A DNA stretch of 64,000 nt from Sesamum alatum (lineage: Eukaryota; Streptophyta; Magnoliopsida; Lamiales; Pedaliaceae), in NCBI GenBank assembly GCA_034509735.1, contig JACGWO010000001.1, positions 28,213,966-28,277,965 on the forward strand. Direction: 5' to 3'. Shown piece by piece: positions 23,771-35,850 of the stretch; within the stretch, counting starts at the first letter, position 1; each line of letters opens with the position of its first letter. The notes beneath the pieces were generated by a model. It saw only the letters and a program-made list of their open reading frames with translations. It was not told the DNA's origin and ran no database searches. A program made the translations under genes and the position numbers.

Positions 23771-24058
23771 TTAGGGATAACTACATTTACACGCCCTTAC
23801 TAATGATCTATTTATATAAATTATTTTTTATCTTTTGAATAATTATATATACACCCATTAGAAATGTAAGCATCATTTACACAAACCATCCATATTTGTC
23901 AGAAAATTACACTTACACCCCTCAAAAGTATCGATATTATTACACAAACTACCCCTATTTTTTGACTATCAAGGGTGATTTTTGTAATTACACAAAAGAC
24001 AGGGATGATTTGTATAAATAGACTATACGTCAAGGGGTGTAAATATAATTATCCCTAA
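23771..24058. mobile_element. MITE, family B copy 1 (288 bp)
   Basis: The terminal inverted repeat TTAGGGATAA.TACATTTACAC is matched at the right end by GTGTAAAT.TAATTATCCCTAA. The internal words 'CTATTTATA.AAATTATT', 'ATTACACTTACACCCCTCAAAAGTATCGATATTATTACACAA' (in part) and 'TACCCCTATTTTTTGACTATCAAGGGT' recur in inverted order at 56724-57004. No ORF. Confidence 0.75.
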
Positions 24059-24752
24059 TATTTATTTATTTATAAGGGTACAACAATAATTCCCTACATA
24101 TGAGCTACACAATAAATACATATATCCTACCATGTTATAAAACTTTCAACACTATTATAAATACATCATATATTATTTTTTAAATCAATTTCACTATTTA
24201 TTGAAAACGCCACTCGTTACTCTCTCTCCCTCTAAAAAATTCTCTTTCTACTAATACAAGGGTTGAGAAGCATTTGTGTACCGTGGGTAATTTCCCCATT
24301 AAATACCTTACTTGATTTGCAACCACATTACTAAATGATAATTAATTAAGTCCACGCCTAATCAGATGTAGCCTTTGTGAAAGTCCATGAAAAAAGTAAT
24401 TAGCTAGCTTCAAGATTGCTACAGTAGGCAATTAAGCTTTGCCTAAGTTTGATGCAAGAGATCAAGATGTAGCAGTTACCACAGCCCCCTCGGGTGCAGA
24501 TTGCTTTTATATCGTTTCGGTTCCAGGGTATACAAGCGTCTTTAATTTTCCCAAACTGCCCAAATAGACACCAAAGTATTATGACCCAATTCCATTTTAT
24601 CTTAGTAAGAAAAAAATGAAATGGAAATGAAAATGAATTTAGTAGAGCTGAGATTTCTTCTTCTTTTTCTTTTTCTTTTTAAGCATGGGATTGAATGTGA
24701 GATAAAAAATAATAAAATTGATATGATGTATAAAAAGTGTTATGTAAAAAAA
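24059..24752. other. Intergenic DNA
   Basis: Mostly AT-rich, with a CTTTTTCTTTTTC tract near 24660-24680. No gene or clear element was seen. Confidence 0.4.
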
Positions 24753-25646
24753 GGAAAAATGCATCCTACCCGCCTGTGATATAGAATATGTGCAATATAC
24801 CCCTCTATAAAAAAATATATCAAATTATCTTCTTGTATTTTTAAAAAAAGAGCAATTTACCCCCTTGAAGTAGGTGGTGTAATACACTCGCCCTTCCTGC
24901 AAGTGGACATTGTTTTTCTTGAATAAAATATTACTTTTTATATAATATTATATATATATATATATAATTTGTTAATATTTATAATATATATATAAATCTT
25001 ATTAAAAAGTTAAAAAAAACTATTTTATATATGTTTTCAATAATATACAATTTTAATTATTAAAAAAACAAAAAAAAAAACCAAAACCCACCCCCACCCC
25101 ACCAACCGCCGCCGCCGCACCTTCCCCCTCCAGTCCGACCGCCGCACCGTCGTCACGCCACCACACCATCCCAGCCCCGTCGCCCGTCGTCGCTGGCCCC
25201 CTTCTCCAACTCCAGACCCCGCTGGGCCGCCCCCTCCCCCCTCCCACCCCCGAAAACCTGTCGCCGGCCCCCAGATTTCCCGTCGCCGCCCACCCCGTCC
25301 GCCTCCTCCCCTTCCCCCCGTCTGCGCGCCCTCTCCCCTTCCCCCCGTCCGCCTCTGCAACCCTCCCCCTCCCCTTCTTCCCCCGCCCGCCGTGAGCCCT
25401 CTCCCCTTCCCCTCGTCTGCCTCCGCGACCGCCCCCCTCCCCTTCTTCCCCCCAGTCCGCCTCGCGCCGCCCCCTCCCCTGTCACCACGGCTTCCTCTCT
25501 CCCCTGTGCCGACGCGTCTCTGAGCCCCTCCTCGGGGTAATTGTTCTATTTTGAATAACACAGGGGGGTAATTTACTAATTTTTTTTTCATAGGGGAGTA
25601 ATTTGCTCATTTTGAATATCACAGGGGGGTAATTTGCATTAAACCC
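24753..25646. mobile_element. Non-autonomous element with subterminal inverted repeats and a GC-rich core
   Basis: The left end reads ATGCATCCTACCCGCCTGTGAT, then GTGCAATATACCCCTCTAT. The reverse complement of the right end reads ATGCAAATTACCCCCCTGTGAT, then GAGCAAATTACTCCCCTAT. The match is about 70 bp and imperfect. Between the ends, 25081-25535 is extremely rich in C and T on the plus strand (CCTTCCCC, CGCCGCC words), in sharp contrast to the AT-rich flanks. Minus-strand ORFs through it (for example 25037-25591) are Gly/Arg low-complexity readings. The core could be a captured gene fragment. Confidence 0.6.
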
Positions 25647-26287
25647 TGTAAAAAAGATATAGAGATTACAATTGATGTGATATGTTTTACATAGTGTAAA
25701 TTACCACTATCTTCCTTGAAGTTTGGCACAAATTACGAATACCACGATTATTATAAAATTACAAATACCCCCTCAAATTAAAAATAATGATGTCACCCCT
25801 AAACAGTGATGTGGACATTACTACTTTACCCTTATTGATTCTTTTTCTATGTATATTATTTTTATTATAAAAGTGTGAATGATTTGCCATGTTTTTTGTT
25901 TCTTCATTTTTTTGTGATTCCAATTATATCTTATCACATAATAATAGATCCTAAATTTATGTGTACAAATAAGTAATTTTATAATTAGTCTTATAGTTGT
26001 TAATTACTTGCATAGTTGAGCTGAGATAGATTTCTAACAAACATGAATCATAATAAAGAGTTGTATTCGTAACTAATAACTAACTAAATAAATTTTAGTT
26101 CGAAATCTTATTACTAACTATATAGGAAATATACAGGCCATGACAAAAATCTTTTTACTTGACTTGGTCTTATGAAATGCGTTAAAAGTGATACGTACAT
26201 AACATATAGATCTTATTTATACTTAATTTAATCGTAACTTTTTTAAATAATTCTTATTTTATAGTTTGATGTTCTAATAAATTAAAA
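25647..26287. other. AT-rich spacer
   Basis: Contains words such as ATTACGAATACC and ATTACAAATACCCCCTC (25730-25770) that look like the edge of another old MITE. No gene was seen. Confidence 0.4.
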
Positions 26288-26315
26288 CTAGCAACGGTGG
26301 CACGCGGTTCCCGCG
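26288..26315 (-). other. Helitron 3' terminal hairpin and CTAG end
   Basis: The stem is CGCGG (26303-26307) with CCGCG (26311-26315) and a 3-base loop. Eleven bases separate it from the terminal CTAG at 26288-26291, and the next minus-strand base is T. This is the standard termination structure for Helitron replication. Confidence 0.85.
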
Positions 26316-26641
26316 CACGTAATTTTATTGAGTGCAACGCGAAAATTATTAATACTCTTAAATTGATCAGAAATTTCAATACATATCAACAATAATCCGA
26401 GAAAAACAATTTCAATAAAATTGACGTTCTTACATAAATGTCCATTTGATATGAAAGACAATAGAGTTCTATTAGTTAAAGTGAAAAGGTTTCATACATT
26501 AAATCCTTATTTTCACGAACCGGTCCATTTTGTAGTTGTATTTGCTTCCCATTGGATTCACCTTTCACCTACATAAATAGAAAAAAAAAATTAGAAATAC
26601 AATGCATAGTAATATTCTATAAATATGAAAAATTATTGAAT

Positions 26642-29600
26642 TATACCTTGAGTTATGAGTGAGAGAAGATTGTAGCTTTGCAAAAATTTCCTTAAACACC
26701 ACATTCTTTGTGTACACACCCTCATGGCCAATCACGGAACCTTTTCTAACCAAAACTTTTGTTGTTCTTTCAGAAACACCACGCGAAAGAGCTACATATA
26801 ATTGGCCATGACTAAAAACATGACTTCGAAGATAAATTCCCACATTTGGAATGGTTTGACCTTGAGATTTGTTGATTGTCAATGCAAAACTTAAACGAAC
26901 AGGGAACTGTCTTCTTGTCATTTCAAAGGGCATGTTTGCATCTTCTGCACTCTTCAATGGAATTCGTGGTAGAAAAACTCTCATCCCCTTGAATTGTCCT
27001 GCCAAAATTTCTGCTTCAATAATATTTCTACCAAATCGATGACAAATAAGTCGAGTACCATTGCAAAGCCCAATTTTTGGATCAATATTTCTGAGTAGCA
27101 TGATAGGAGAACCTCTTTTCAAAGTCAATTTGTGAGGTGGCAAACTATCAGGTGAAAGAGAGTTCAAAAACTTAGGTAAGTACAAATTACGTGCGTCATC
27201 AGCCACTGAATCAAATGAATAGTAAGTCACCTCTTCACCATGAAAAATAGTAAGAACCTTTTCATTTAACTTGTTGACATCATCATTCAAAGGAGTTAAT
27301 AAAGCCCTGTTGGCTATGTAGTCTGGATCATATGCGTGAGAACTTAATTCCGGGAAAACAAAATTGATTAATTGTTCAATTGAATGTTCACCTTCCCAAG
27401 GTATGGCCATAGAGTCCGGAATTCGTATCATATCACCTTCAATTATTGGTTCATCACCGTTCCCGATACGAAGTAAAAAATTTGAGAAGACTTCATCGTG
27501 TTGTGCTCTCATATTATCTGATAAATGCAAAAGCTTGACATTTGACCACAATGGTGACTGGACTATGCTAGCATTTATAATTTGTGCTTTCGTACCACCA
27601 ATTACAACAGGAAGAACTTGACGAAAATCTCCACCTAAAATCATGACTTTGCCACCAAATGGTAAGTCAACTCCAAGTATATCTCTAAATGTCCGATCTA
27701 CCGTTTCAAATGCTTTTCTGTTCGCCATTGGTGCCTCATCCCAAATAATGGCTGATGCGCGTTCTATCAATGTGGACAACTCTGACTGCTTACTGAATCG
27801 ACACATTGATAGAGGTTCAAACTTGATAGGTATTTTCAACTTAGAATGTGCAGTCCTACCACCTGGAAGTAGGTTTGCTGCGATACCTGATGTTGCAGTT
27901 GCCAACATAATAAATCCATCTTTTCAAAAATTGGCAAGCAAAGATTTATATAAAAAGGTTTTACCAGTTCCACCTGGACCATCCACAAAGAATATTGCAC
28001 AATGTTTTCGTCTTATCGCTCGACTAATAACATCATATGCCATAAACTGACATTCGTTAAGAACACGGACAACATTCAAATCAGTTTCTGAAATTGGAAT
28101 TGAGAGCTCATGCTCAATAAGACCAGATATATTCGTCAAATCTTCAAACCCTTCAGTTATTTGAGGCAAGTCAAACTCATTTATACTTCTCTTGTGTTGC
28201 ATAAGAATACCATTTAAATCATGGAGAAGCTTATTCAAGACATATGAACTGCTTGAACTACTTGATGACGGATAATCTTCAATCATGTATGAGTAGTTCT
28301 CCTCCCATAAGCTTCTAACTCCATTGGGTTCACAATACAATAAAATTGTGGCAAATAACCTTCTAAGTGCAGATGGCATTCTAAAACTTCGTGCTTCAAC
28401 TAAGCACTCTCTAATACTATTCTTGAAGAAGACCTCTTTTCTCAGCTGCTTGCTTAAAAGTTAAATAGTGCACACCACAACTGTCAACAAATCATCAAAT
28501 GACTTTAGACCTTTAATATGATTAAGCATCACACGCAAATAAAATCTTTACCCTTCATTTGGTGACACTGCATATACTCGCCCAATAATCTTTTGAGTGC
28601 TTCTTCTCTTTACCCAAATTGTTTGAGATGAAAACCACCTATAGTATTTTGGGAAGTCCCTATACAGATACCTGTTTGGCTCTGTTCCTTCACTATATAT
28701 CCTAAAAAACTCTGTTAACATAGTTCTTGTGTTTCTCTCATCAGCTAGCACATCAGAAATCGATTGGTGGCTGTAAAATTGAACTTGTTGCCTATTGGGT
28801 AGGTGAATTTGTAAACGTACGACTAAAGGATAAATTCTGCTCATTGAAAATTTGAAAATTCTCCATAATGCCTCTGGAGCACAGATCCATCTTCCATCAA
28901 CATATTGACTGATTTCATCATAATTTGGTCCCGGGCGAACTTCAAACACAACACAATCAGGCCCTTTGTACACGTATTTATATAGATACTTAACACTTTT
29001 AATGCTGCTGCATACTTCAACATTTATGTGACAGTCATATTTGAGTAGCAACCAAGGATTATAAGAAACCACCCAACTATTGTCAACAACCACTTCCCCA
29101 TCATTATCTAAGGCTATCGACCTATTATCATTTCGTCGTTGATAAATTGGATATGAATCATTTCCTTGCATAGTGCACTCTGCAAACTGTTTAGGATAGC
29201 CTTTTTTACACCTCCCATTTTGCGTGCATGGAGCATTTGGCTTGATGTGCCCACATGGTCCATGTATCATATGTTTTAGGACAGCAGCATATAACTCTGG
29301 TTCTTCATCTTGTTTTGGGATTTCTGCTCTCACGATATGATCATAATCATCAGGGTTGTTCAACTTGTCATCCTCATCAAAGATCACCAACATATGTACA
29401 TGTGGCAAGCCACGTTTTTGGAACTCAATGACATGAACATGTGCTACAGTTTTACCAAGAATGCCTCTGTGAAATATGTCCTCTTTTAACTCTTCGCATT
29501 TTGCATGAAAAATCCTTGTTAGTAAATCTGGTCGGTCTTGTGATGTTTGTCCTGGGAGAAGTTCTCTTTTTATCTCTTCCCACGAAGGATTACATGTCAT

Positions 29601-32224
29601 CGTAAGAAATATATCTGGTTTTCCAAACTTTTGTACTATTGCCATAGCATCTTGATATCTTTGAAACATATCACGCGGACTTCCAATAAATGACGATGGC
29701 AAAATTGTACGTCGCCCAACATTTCCTAAAAAATTGAAGCAACAAAAAAAATATTTAAATTTGTGTTACATTATCAAAAGAATGTTAATATAATATAAAG
29801 TATTTAACCTGCATCATTTTCTCCAGCGTCTAAGCAATCTTGTAATCCTTCATATAACTCAGCCCGAATGTCATGTTGGTGAAATCTTATCCATCGTAAT
29901 TTTTGAGCCTCAATCTTGACATAGTTGTCAACAACATATTGTTGTAGTAGACGTCCTCCATGGAGAAGAATAGATGGAATAGCACCACGTATCTAAAATT
30001 GAACATATAAAATTATAAAATATCCAAATGTTATTATGAATTTATAGAAAATAGTAGAATAACAAACAATACCTGCAACATATATGCGTAATAGTCACAA
30101 CACGTGACTCTATTTCCCTGAAATGAGCGAAAGTCACAATCCCATCCATATGTCCCATATGGAAGTAACAATGGGTACTGTAGTGGATCATAGTAGCCCG
30201 AATAGTCCTTAATGTTAAATAATCGACCAGTATTGCTTTGTACTATTATATCCCTATCATTAGCATCCATCATTTCTTCTCCACTAACCAAAATTGCTGC
30301 AACTTATGAGGCAGTTGGGAGTGTGTATTGCATATTTGGAGCAGGTCTCTCTTTTATAACCAACTTGCAGTCATTAATATCTGGCCGCTGAGCAAGTTGA
30401 CGTAACATTTTCACAAAAGGGTTATGAGCATCTAAGATGTGCTTTACCTTAGCAATTAATTCTCCATCAAGACCCGTACTTTCTTGTAGTCGATTTTCTA
30501 TTTCATGCTCAGTATCATAAATGAACATATACCTTGGACGGGTCCCAGGAAGAGGTAATAGAGATCCAATCCTATGATATATCAACCCATGGGCCCTAAA
30601 AGTATAAATTCCTTGATCAAATGGAGCTAAATTTTGATCTAGTGCCACCCCCATAGAAGTAAATGAAAATACGTGATTATAAGCACGTATATTTTGTCTG
30701 AATATTCGGCCTTCTGCAGATTGATCAGTAAAAAGACGCTTCAAGTCGATTGGAACTGGTATTTCTGGCAACATTACTTTTCCTCCTCTACAACAAAAGC
30801 TTTGTGCCTCTCGATGAAATAACTTAGCGCGACAATGAGAACAAATTCTAGGAGTTGGAAGTTGCAACCGATGAACATTATTAGCTGGATAATAATTTCT
30901 TGCAGCATTAAGAAAACGATTAGCTCGAGGTCGGATGCAATGTACTCTTTCACCAACATTTGGTGGATCATAGACATGATCTGATGAACTTGAAGATGAA
31001 TTATCTTCATCGGAGTTATGGTCTGCATTGCGATATTCAATTAGGTGGCAATTAATTAGAGTAGGATTAGAAATTAAATAAACAAATAAATAAATATTAA
31101 TATATTTCTACCTCCATTATTACACGGTCGATGACGTGAGGTTGATGCCTCAAATTGATTAGCAGATACTTGGTCAAAGTTTGGTGTTGGAATCTGATGA
31201 AGTGAAATATTTCCAATAGCTATATTTGAGGCAGAACCTATATTGTATTTCAATATGACATATATTTAGTGGTAAAGTAAAATAGGAACAATTAATGACA
31301 AAGAACTAAAATAATGCTTTGTTTATACCTCCATCGTTGGATGGTTGAGCATGTGAGGTTGATGCCTCAAATTGATTAACGGGTATTTGGTCAAAGTTTG
31401 GTACCGGAATTTGACGAAGTGAAACAATACCAATAGTTGTATTTGGGGCAGGACCTATATTGCATTTCAATATGGTATATCTATATTAATACGAAAAAGA
31501 AAAATCATTTAGAAAAACTTATAAGCAAATAAATCATACCAAATCTTTGAACTTCTGAAGTTGAGGTTACAGAGAGATTAGCATCAACTATGGTTATTGG
31601 TATAGGTATTGAGCGAGCTAGGGGAACTACTCTTTGGCTACCTGTCAAATGAGTGAAGATAATTATTAGTGTCGATAAAAAAGATACTTTATATATATAA
31701 ATTTGATAAAACAGTGTATTTGAGAATGTTTACATTTTTTTAAATAAAGAACATAATTGATATGTAAATATATGTTGACACTTAAAAATAATAGTAAATA
31801 ATAAGGTTGAATTGTTGATACCTTCAGCATGTGCTGTTTGAGTATGTCTAGATATTGCCCCATGTCCATTAACATCAGTAACAACAGTTGGAACACTATT
31901 GTTAGCTCTTCGAAGGTGGTAAAGATGACGTCTTCTTGCAACGTATGCTTCTCGTTGTGCTGTTGTCATCCTTTCTCTCCTTTCTCTTGCACGAATGTGA
32001 TTAATTTCTCTTCTCCGTTGCATGCTCTCTTGTATTGATGCATCATTTTCGTTTATTTGCCTTTGTTGTTGGTAATTTTGTCGCCTTCGAGCCAAATGCA
32101 CTTCGCGTTCTTCCATACTCATCCGTTGTCGTCTTTGTCTAGCATGGAGCCGATTTTGTTCTCGTGTACGCTCTACTTGTGTGTTGATATCATCAATATC
32201 CATATGTGAATCTTCTGGCTCCAT
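26642..32224 (-). pseudogene. Helitron Rep-helicase (RepHel), multi-exon, lightly damaged
   Basis: The protein would nick, unwind and replicate the element by rolling circle. Coding blocks by GT-AG junctions and frame continuity: 32224-31822 (start MEPEDSHMDIDD, Arg-rich), 31641-31540, 31454-31329, 31237-31112, 31022-30073, 29992-29809, then 29725 to about 26645. The Rep domain shows the two-His motif GLPHVHMLVIF (near 29420-29385) and the tyrosine motif YLYKYVYKG (near 28970). The PIF1-like helicase shows Walker A GPGGTGKT (near 27975), Walker B IIWDEAP (near 27750), GGDFRQVLPVV, INKSQGQT and YVALSR (near 26800). Lesions are in-frame stops at 30304, 28548 and 27924 (TGA just after Walker A) and two offsetting frameshifts at about 28425-28480. 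With so few lesions in roughly 1,500 codons, inactivation looks recent. An open frame continues to 26565 if the last GT is not used. Confidence 0.88.
31112..31454 (-). repeat. Tandem duplication of a 126-bp exon in the Helitron gene
   Basis: Exons 31454-31329 and 31237-31112 are both 126 bp (42 codons), both entered and left in the same phase. They encode related peptides: QIPVPNFDQIPVNQFEAST in one and QIPTPNFDQVSANQFEAST in the other. The repeat period is 217 bp and includes intron sequence. Confidence 0.8.
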
Positions 32225-32429
32225 ATTAATTTTCTAGAAAAAATATATTGTACTAAATAGTTTAAAATTAACAAAATACAAAGACATATTTAAAAATTCA
32301 AATACATAATAACAATTTAGTCGTTTCATACACTATCAAAGAAGCAACATATTGGGGGGGGGGGGGGGAGAAGGGATAAAACATGTATATAATAAATATA
32401 TAATACATGCTTTTCAATTATGCTTCCAT

Positions 32430-33640
32430 TCATGCATTTCCTCTTTTTAATTTATTCATCTATGTTGATTAAATATTAAAAAGTAAAACAATACTAAACA
32501 CCCCCTAAGATTATTTTCTATATTCAGATTGTTGATTTTTCAATAAAATAAGGAAAAAAAAAGGAATTTTCTATTAATATATATAAGGTTTTGTATGCTT
32601 TTTAACAAAAGATGTATTTAGTATTCATTATAGCATGTGCTATTATTAATTCCAACAAATGTACCCTATCACAATTCTATTAATGAAATAAAACATGATT
32701 TTAAAAATTTTTAAAGAATATGATTTTAAGTATGAAAAGTAAAAGAATACTAAACACCCCCTAAAATTATTAAAAAAATACTAAAAAATTGATTTTAAAT
32801 GTTAAAAGTAAAAACCCCCTAAAATTATTTTCTCTAATGAAATTCTTCACTTAAAAGTATGTGAAAACCCATCATACTTCCATTCATGCATTTTCTCTTT
32901 TTAATTTATTCATCTATGTTGATTAAATATTAAAAGTAAAAGAATGCTAAACACCCCCTAAAATATTAAAAAAAATACTTAAAAAATTGATTTTAAACAT
33001 TAAAAGTAAACACCCACTAAAATTATTTTCTCTAATGAAATTCTTCACTTAAAAGTATGTGGAAACCCATTATACTTCCATTCATGCATTTTCTCTTTTT
33101 AATTTATTCATCTATGTTGATTAAATATTAAAAGTAAAAAAATACTGAGCATCCCCTATTATTATTTTCTCTATTCAGATTGTTGATTTTTTGGTAAAAT
33201 AAAATAAGAAAAGAAATTTTTCATTGATATATGTCAGGTTTTGTGCCATAACAAATTACAGCAAGTTGACCATGCTAATTGAATTTTCTCTTCTACTTAG
33301 TTTAAAATTGATATGACACTTTTCTTTCTTTTTTTTTTGTTTTGGTCAATTTAATAAGGATGGCCTTATGTAGTATGATTATATTTTTTTTCATTGCAAT
33401 CATAATATTAGTTGCTTAAAATTGATAAAAAGGTTAAATTGTTTGCTTTTTAACAAAAGTGATATTTAGTATTCATTATAGCATGTCCTATTATTAATTC
33501 CAACAAATGTACCCTATCACTATTCTATCAATGAAATAAAACATGATTTAAAAAAATTTAAAAAGAATATGATTTTAAATATGAAAAGTAAAAGAATACT
33601 AAACACCCCCTAAAATTATTTTCTCTAATGAAATTCTTGA
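32430..33640 (-). repeat. Interspersed direct-repeat array in the Helitron 5' region
   Basis: The block starting CATTCATGCATTT.CTCTTTTT (followed by an AATTTATTCATCTATGTTGATTAAATATTAAAA-type continuation) occurs at about 32431, 32881 and 33081. A second block starting GCTTTTTAACAAAAG occurs at about 32598 and 33450. Most copies end in the word AAACACCCCCTAAAATTATT or a variant, seen about seven times (near 32499, 32753, 32813, 32948, 33010, 33147, 33601). Confidence 0.75.
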
Positions 33641-34565
33641 TGAAATCATTTTGAATCTAAAATACGTGAAATGAACCCAATATGCGCATACAATGATCTA
33701 AATGCAAAAAGAAAGAAATAGAAAGACTTATTGATGTGAATGAAAGGAAAAACAAACAATGAATGTGGCGCATAAAATCAGTCTAAGAATACATGAAATA
33801 TTGATAAGAGAGGAAAGACAAAGAAACAAATGGAAATGTGCACAGAACATGTGCTCAAGATCCACAACCATTGCTTTCATCATAGATAGATGAGAACCTC
33901 ATTCAGAATATTGCATGAAAACACTTACCCTTGACTTGAGCACGTGGTTGAAGCTATTTACTTCTTGGGAAAATTATATAATTGTGATAAATGAAATTCC
34001 TGAGAAAACACAACCAAATTGTAAAGTTATAGATATTTTTACAATCGGTAATTATTCAGTGATACATCAATAACTACGCCCACAGAAAAATAATTTGGTA
34101 CTGAAAAGCACAAAAATCTTGCGCGCGCTTCGTTCGTTGGTGCTAATGTCTGCCACTTTGTTATGTGAGTCGGTGTCGTTAATGGTTGCAATAAAAAACT
34201 GCAAAACAGAAACAAAATTAATCTATCACATTCACAGTTCAAGTTCACATTCACATTCACATTCACAATTCACAATTCACAATTTACATTCACATTCATG
34301 CACTATGATGATAATAAAGAGACTGATTTCTGAAAGGTACATACATATACCACATGAATCCATCACTTCTGCAACGAATATTCAGCAATAATCAAACAAA
34401 ATTAACAATTATGTTACTCATCAATAAAATATTAAATTTGCTCGCACAACTCCATCTTTAAGATGAGCTACTATAATTCTTCCAAAATTGTACTTTTACG
34501 TAGAAAACTATCAACAAAATTTAAAATTCAAACTAAACCAATAAATTACCATTAAACTCAGTAAT

Positions 34566-34850
34566 TGTACGAAACATACCGCATACATTCGCTTGGTTTT
34601 CTCAATCACGGTGCTGAAACTATCAATTTACCATTGGGGCTTTTCCTCGAACAACTGACCTTCATCAACTTAATCAAAGAAGACACATTCCAATTAATAT
34701 GTTTCCATGGTAAAAAAATCAAAACTTACAAAAAACTCAGTAATCCTACGAAACATACCGCATACATTCACTCGATTTTCTCAATCACGATGCTCAAATG
34801 GTCAATTTACCATTGAGGCTTTTCCTCGAACAGGTGACCTTCGTAAAAAA
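34566..34850 (-). repeat. Two-copy tandem duplication (about 180-bp period)
   Basis: ACGAAACATACCGCATACATTC and the next 70 bases, up to TTTTCCTCGAACA..TGACCTTC, occur at about 34571 and 34750 with scattered differences. Confidence 0.75.
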
Positions 34851-35437
34851 AGACCAATTCCAATTAATGTATTTTCATAGTAAAAATCAAAGAATACAGA
34901 AAATAAATAAAAAGTATTGTGGAAATTACTCTTTGTCAGCTTGAACCACCACGCGTACTGCTCTGAGTTTCCTCCTCCGGTGCCGAACTCTCGTCCTCTT
35001 TCCGAGCAAAGATGAAGGAGTGACAATGATGGACAGAGAAATAATTTTTTCGTCAAATTCAAGAGCAAGTGGAATGGAAATTAATCTGGATTTAAGATAT
35101 TTAAGGTGAAGATGTTTGAGTTGATGAGGGAACTTGAAGTCAGATATTTAAGGTGAAGAAGTTGAGTTGATGAGGGAATTTGAAGTCAGTTTCAACAAAT
35201 AATCAAATAGTTTGTGTGGGTTTGGGAACTTAGTTTGTAAATTGAAGGAATACACCGTGAGAAAACCTCATCTGACATGGAGGAACGTGGTGTTTGTGGT
35301 AACTGTCTTGCTCTTTCAAAAATATATAGGCATAGGGATATTTTTGGTAATTTGTAAATTTGGTGTCATGGTGTAAGAAACTGATGTTTGTGAGTGAAAA
35401 CAGGATTTTTTTTATATATTAGTATAGATGATATCAC

Positions 35438-35850
35438 TAAAATGATTTTGGTCCCTCTTATTCCATGAGTTACACTTTTGATCCCTGAACTTGCTAATTT
35501 TGAATAGAATTGCTCTCAACTTTTAAGTTTGCATCAAACACTAACGAACAGTGTGAGGAGTATGCTGACGTGAAGAAGAGGGAAAATAGGTTTGATTTTG
35601 ACGCAACATTTGCTGGTAATAACAATATATACCTAATTTTGGTGTCAAAATCAAGCCTATTTTTCCTCTTTTTCACTTCAACGTATGCTTTAGCACGCAT
35701 TTTCGTGAGTATTTGATAAAGACTTACCTGTGGACCAACTCCATTCAAAATTGACAAATTCAGGGACCAAATGTGTAACTCGTGGAAAAAGGGGACTAAA
35801 ATAGTTTTAATGATAACGTTAAGGGACCAAAAATGTAATTTCCCGTAGAA
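35438..35850. mobile_element. MITE with inverted repeats next to the Helitron end
   Basis: The left side GAGTTACACTTTTGATCCCTGAA and CTAATTTTGAATAGAA is matched by the reverse complement of the right side TTCAGGGACCAAATGTGTAACTC and TTCAAAATTGAC. A second inner dyad pairs GAAAATAGGTTTGATTTTGAC with GTCAAAATCAAGCCTATTTTTC. No ORF. Confidence 0.65.

Larger units (their letters stand above)
32225..35427 (-). other. Non-coding 5' region of the Helitron
   Basis: There are 3.2 kb between the element's 5' end and the start codon at 32224. No ORF was recognised. It holds a G15 run (32354-32368), a repeat array (32430-33640), an ATTCAC-rich tract at 34236-34300 and a duplicated segment near 34570-34850. 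Any promoter for RepHel should lie here. Confidence 0.6.
26288..35428 (-). mobile_element. Complete-length autonomous-type Helitron, 9,141 bp
   Basis: On the minus strand the element begins at 35428 with TCTATACTAATATATAAAA, a classic plant Helitron 5' end (TC). It ends at 26288 with CTAG, preceded by a perfect 5-bp hairpin. It sits between A and T, the Helitron target: plus-strand a26287 and t35429. It encodes one long spliced Rep-helicase gene in the expected orientation. There is no terminal inverted repeat or target duplication, as expected for rolling-circle elements. No RPA gene is present, unlike the remnant at 3105-6144. Confidence 0.88.

Noticed and set aside
25037..25591. 184-codon Gly/Arg-rich minus-strand ORF and its overlaps
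   Set aside because: It comes from a low-complexity C/T-rich core. Several frames are open at once and no domain is visible.
27643..28050. 135-codon plus-strand ORF
   Set aside because: It is the reverse of the helicase coding strand; the minus-strand frame shows Walker A and B motifs.
34236..34300. ATTCAC-rich tract as a possible telomere-like repeat
   Set aside because: The unit is ATTCAC/AATTCAC, not the plant telomere repeat TTTAGGG, and it is short and irregular.
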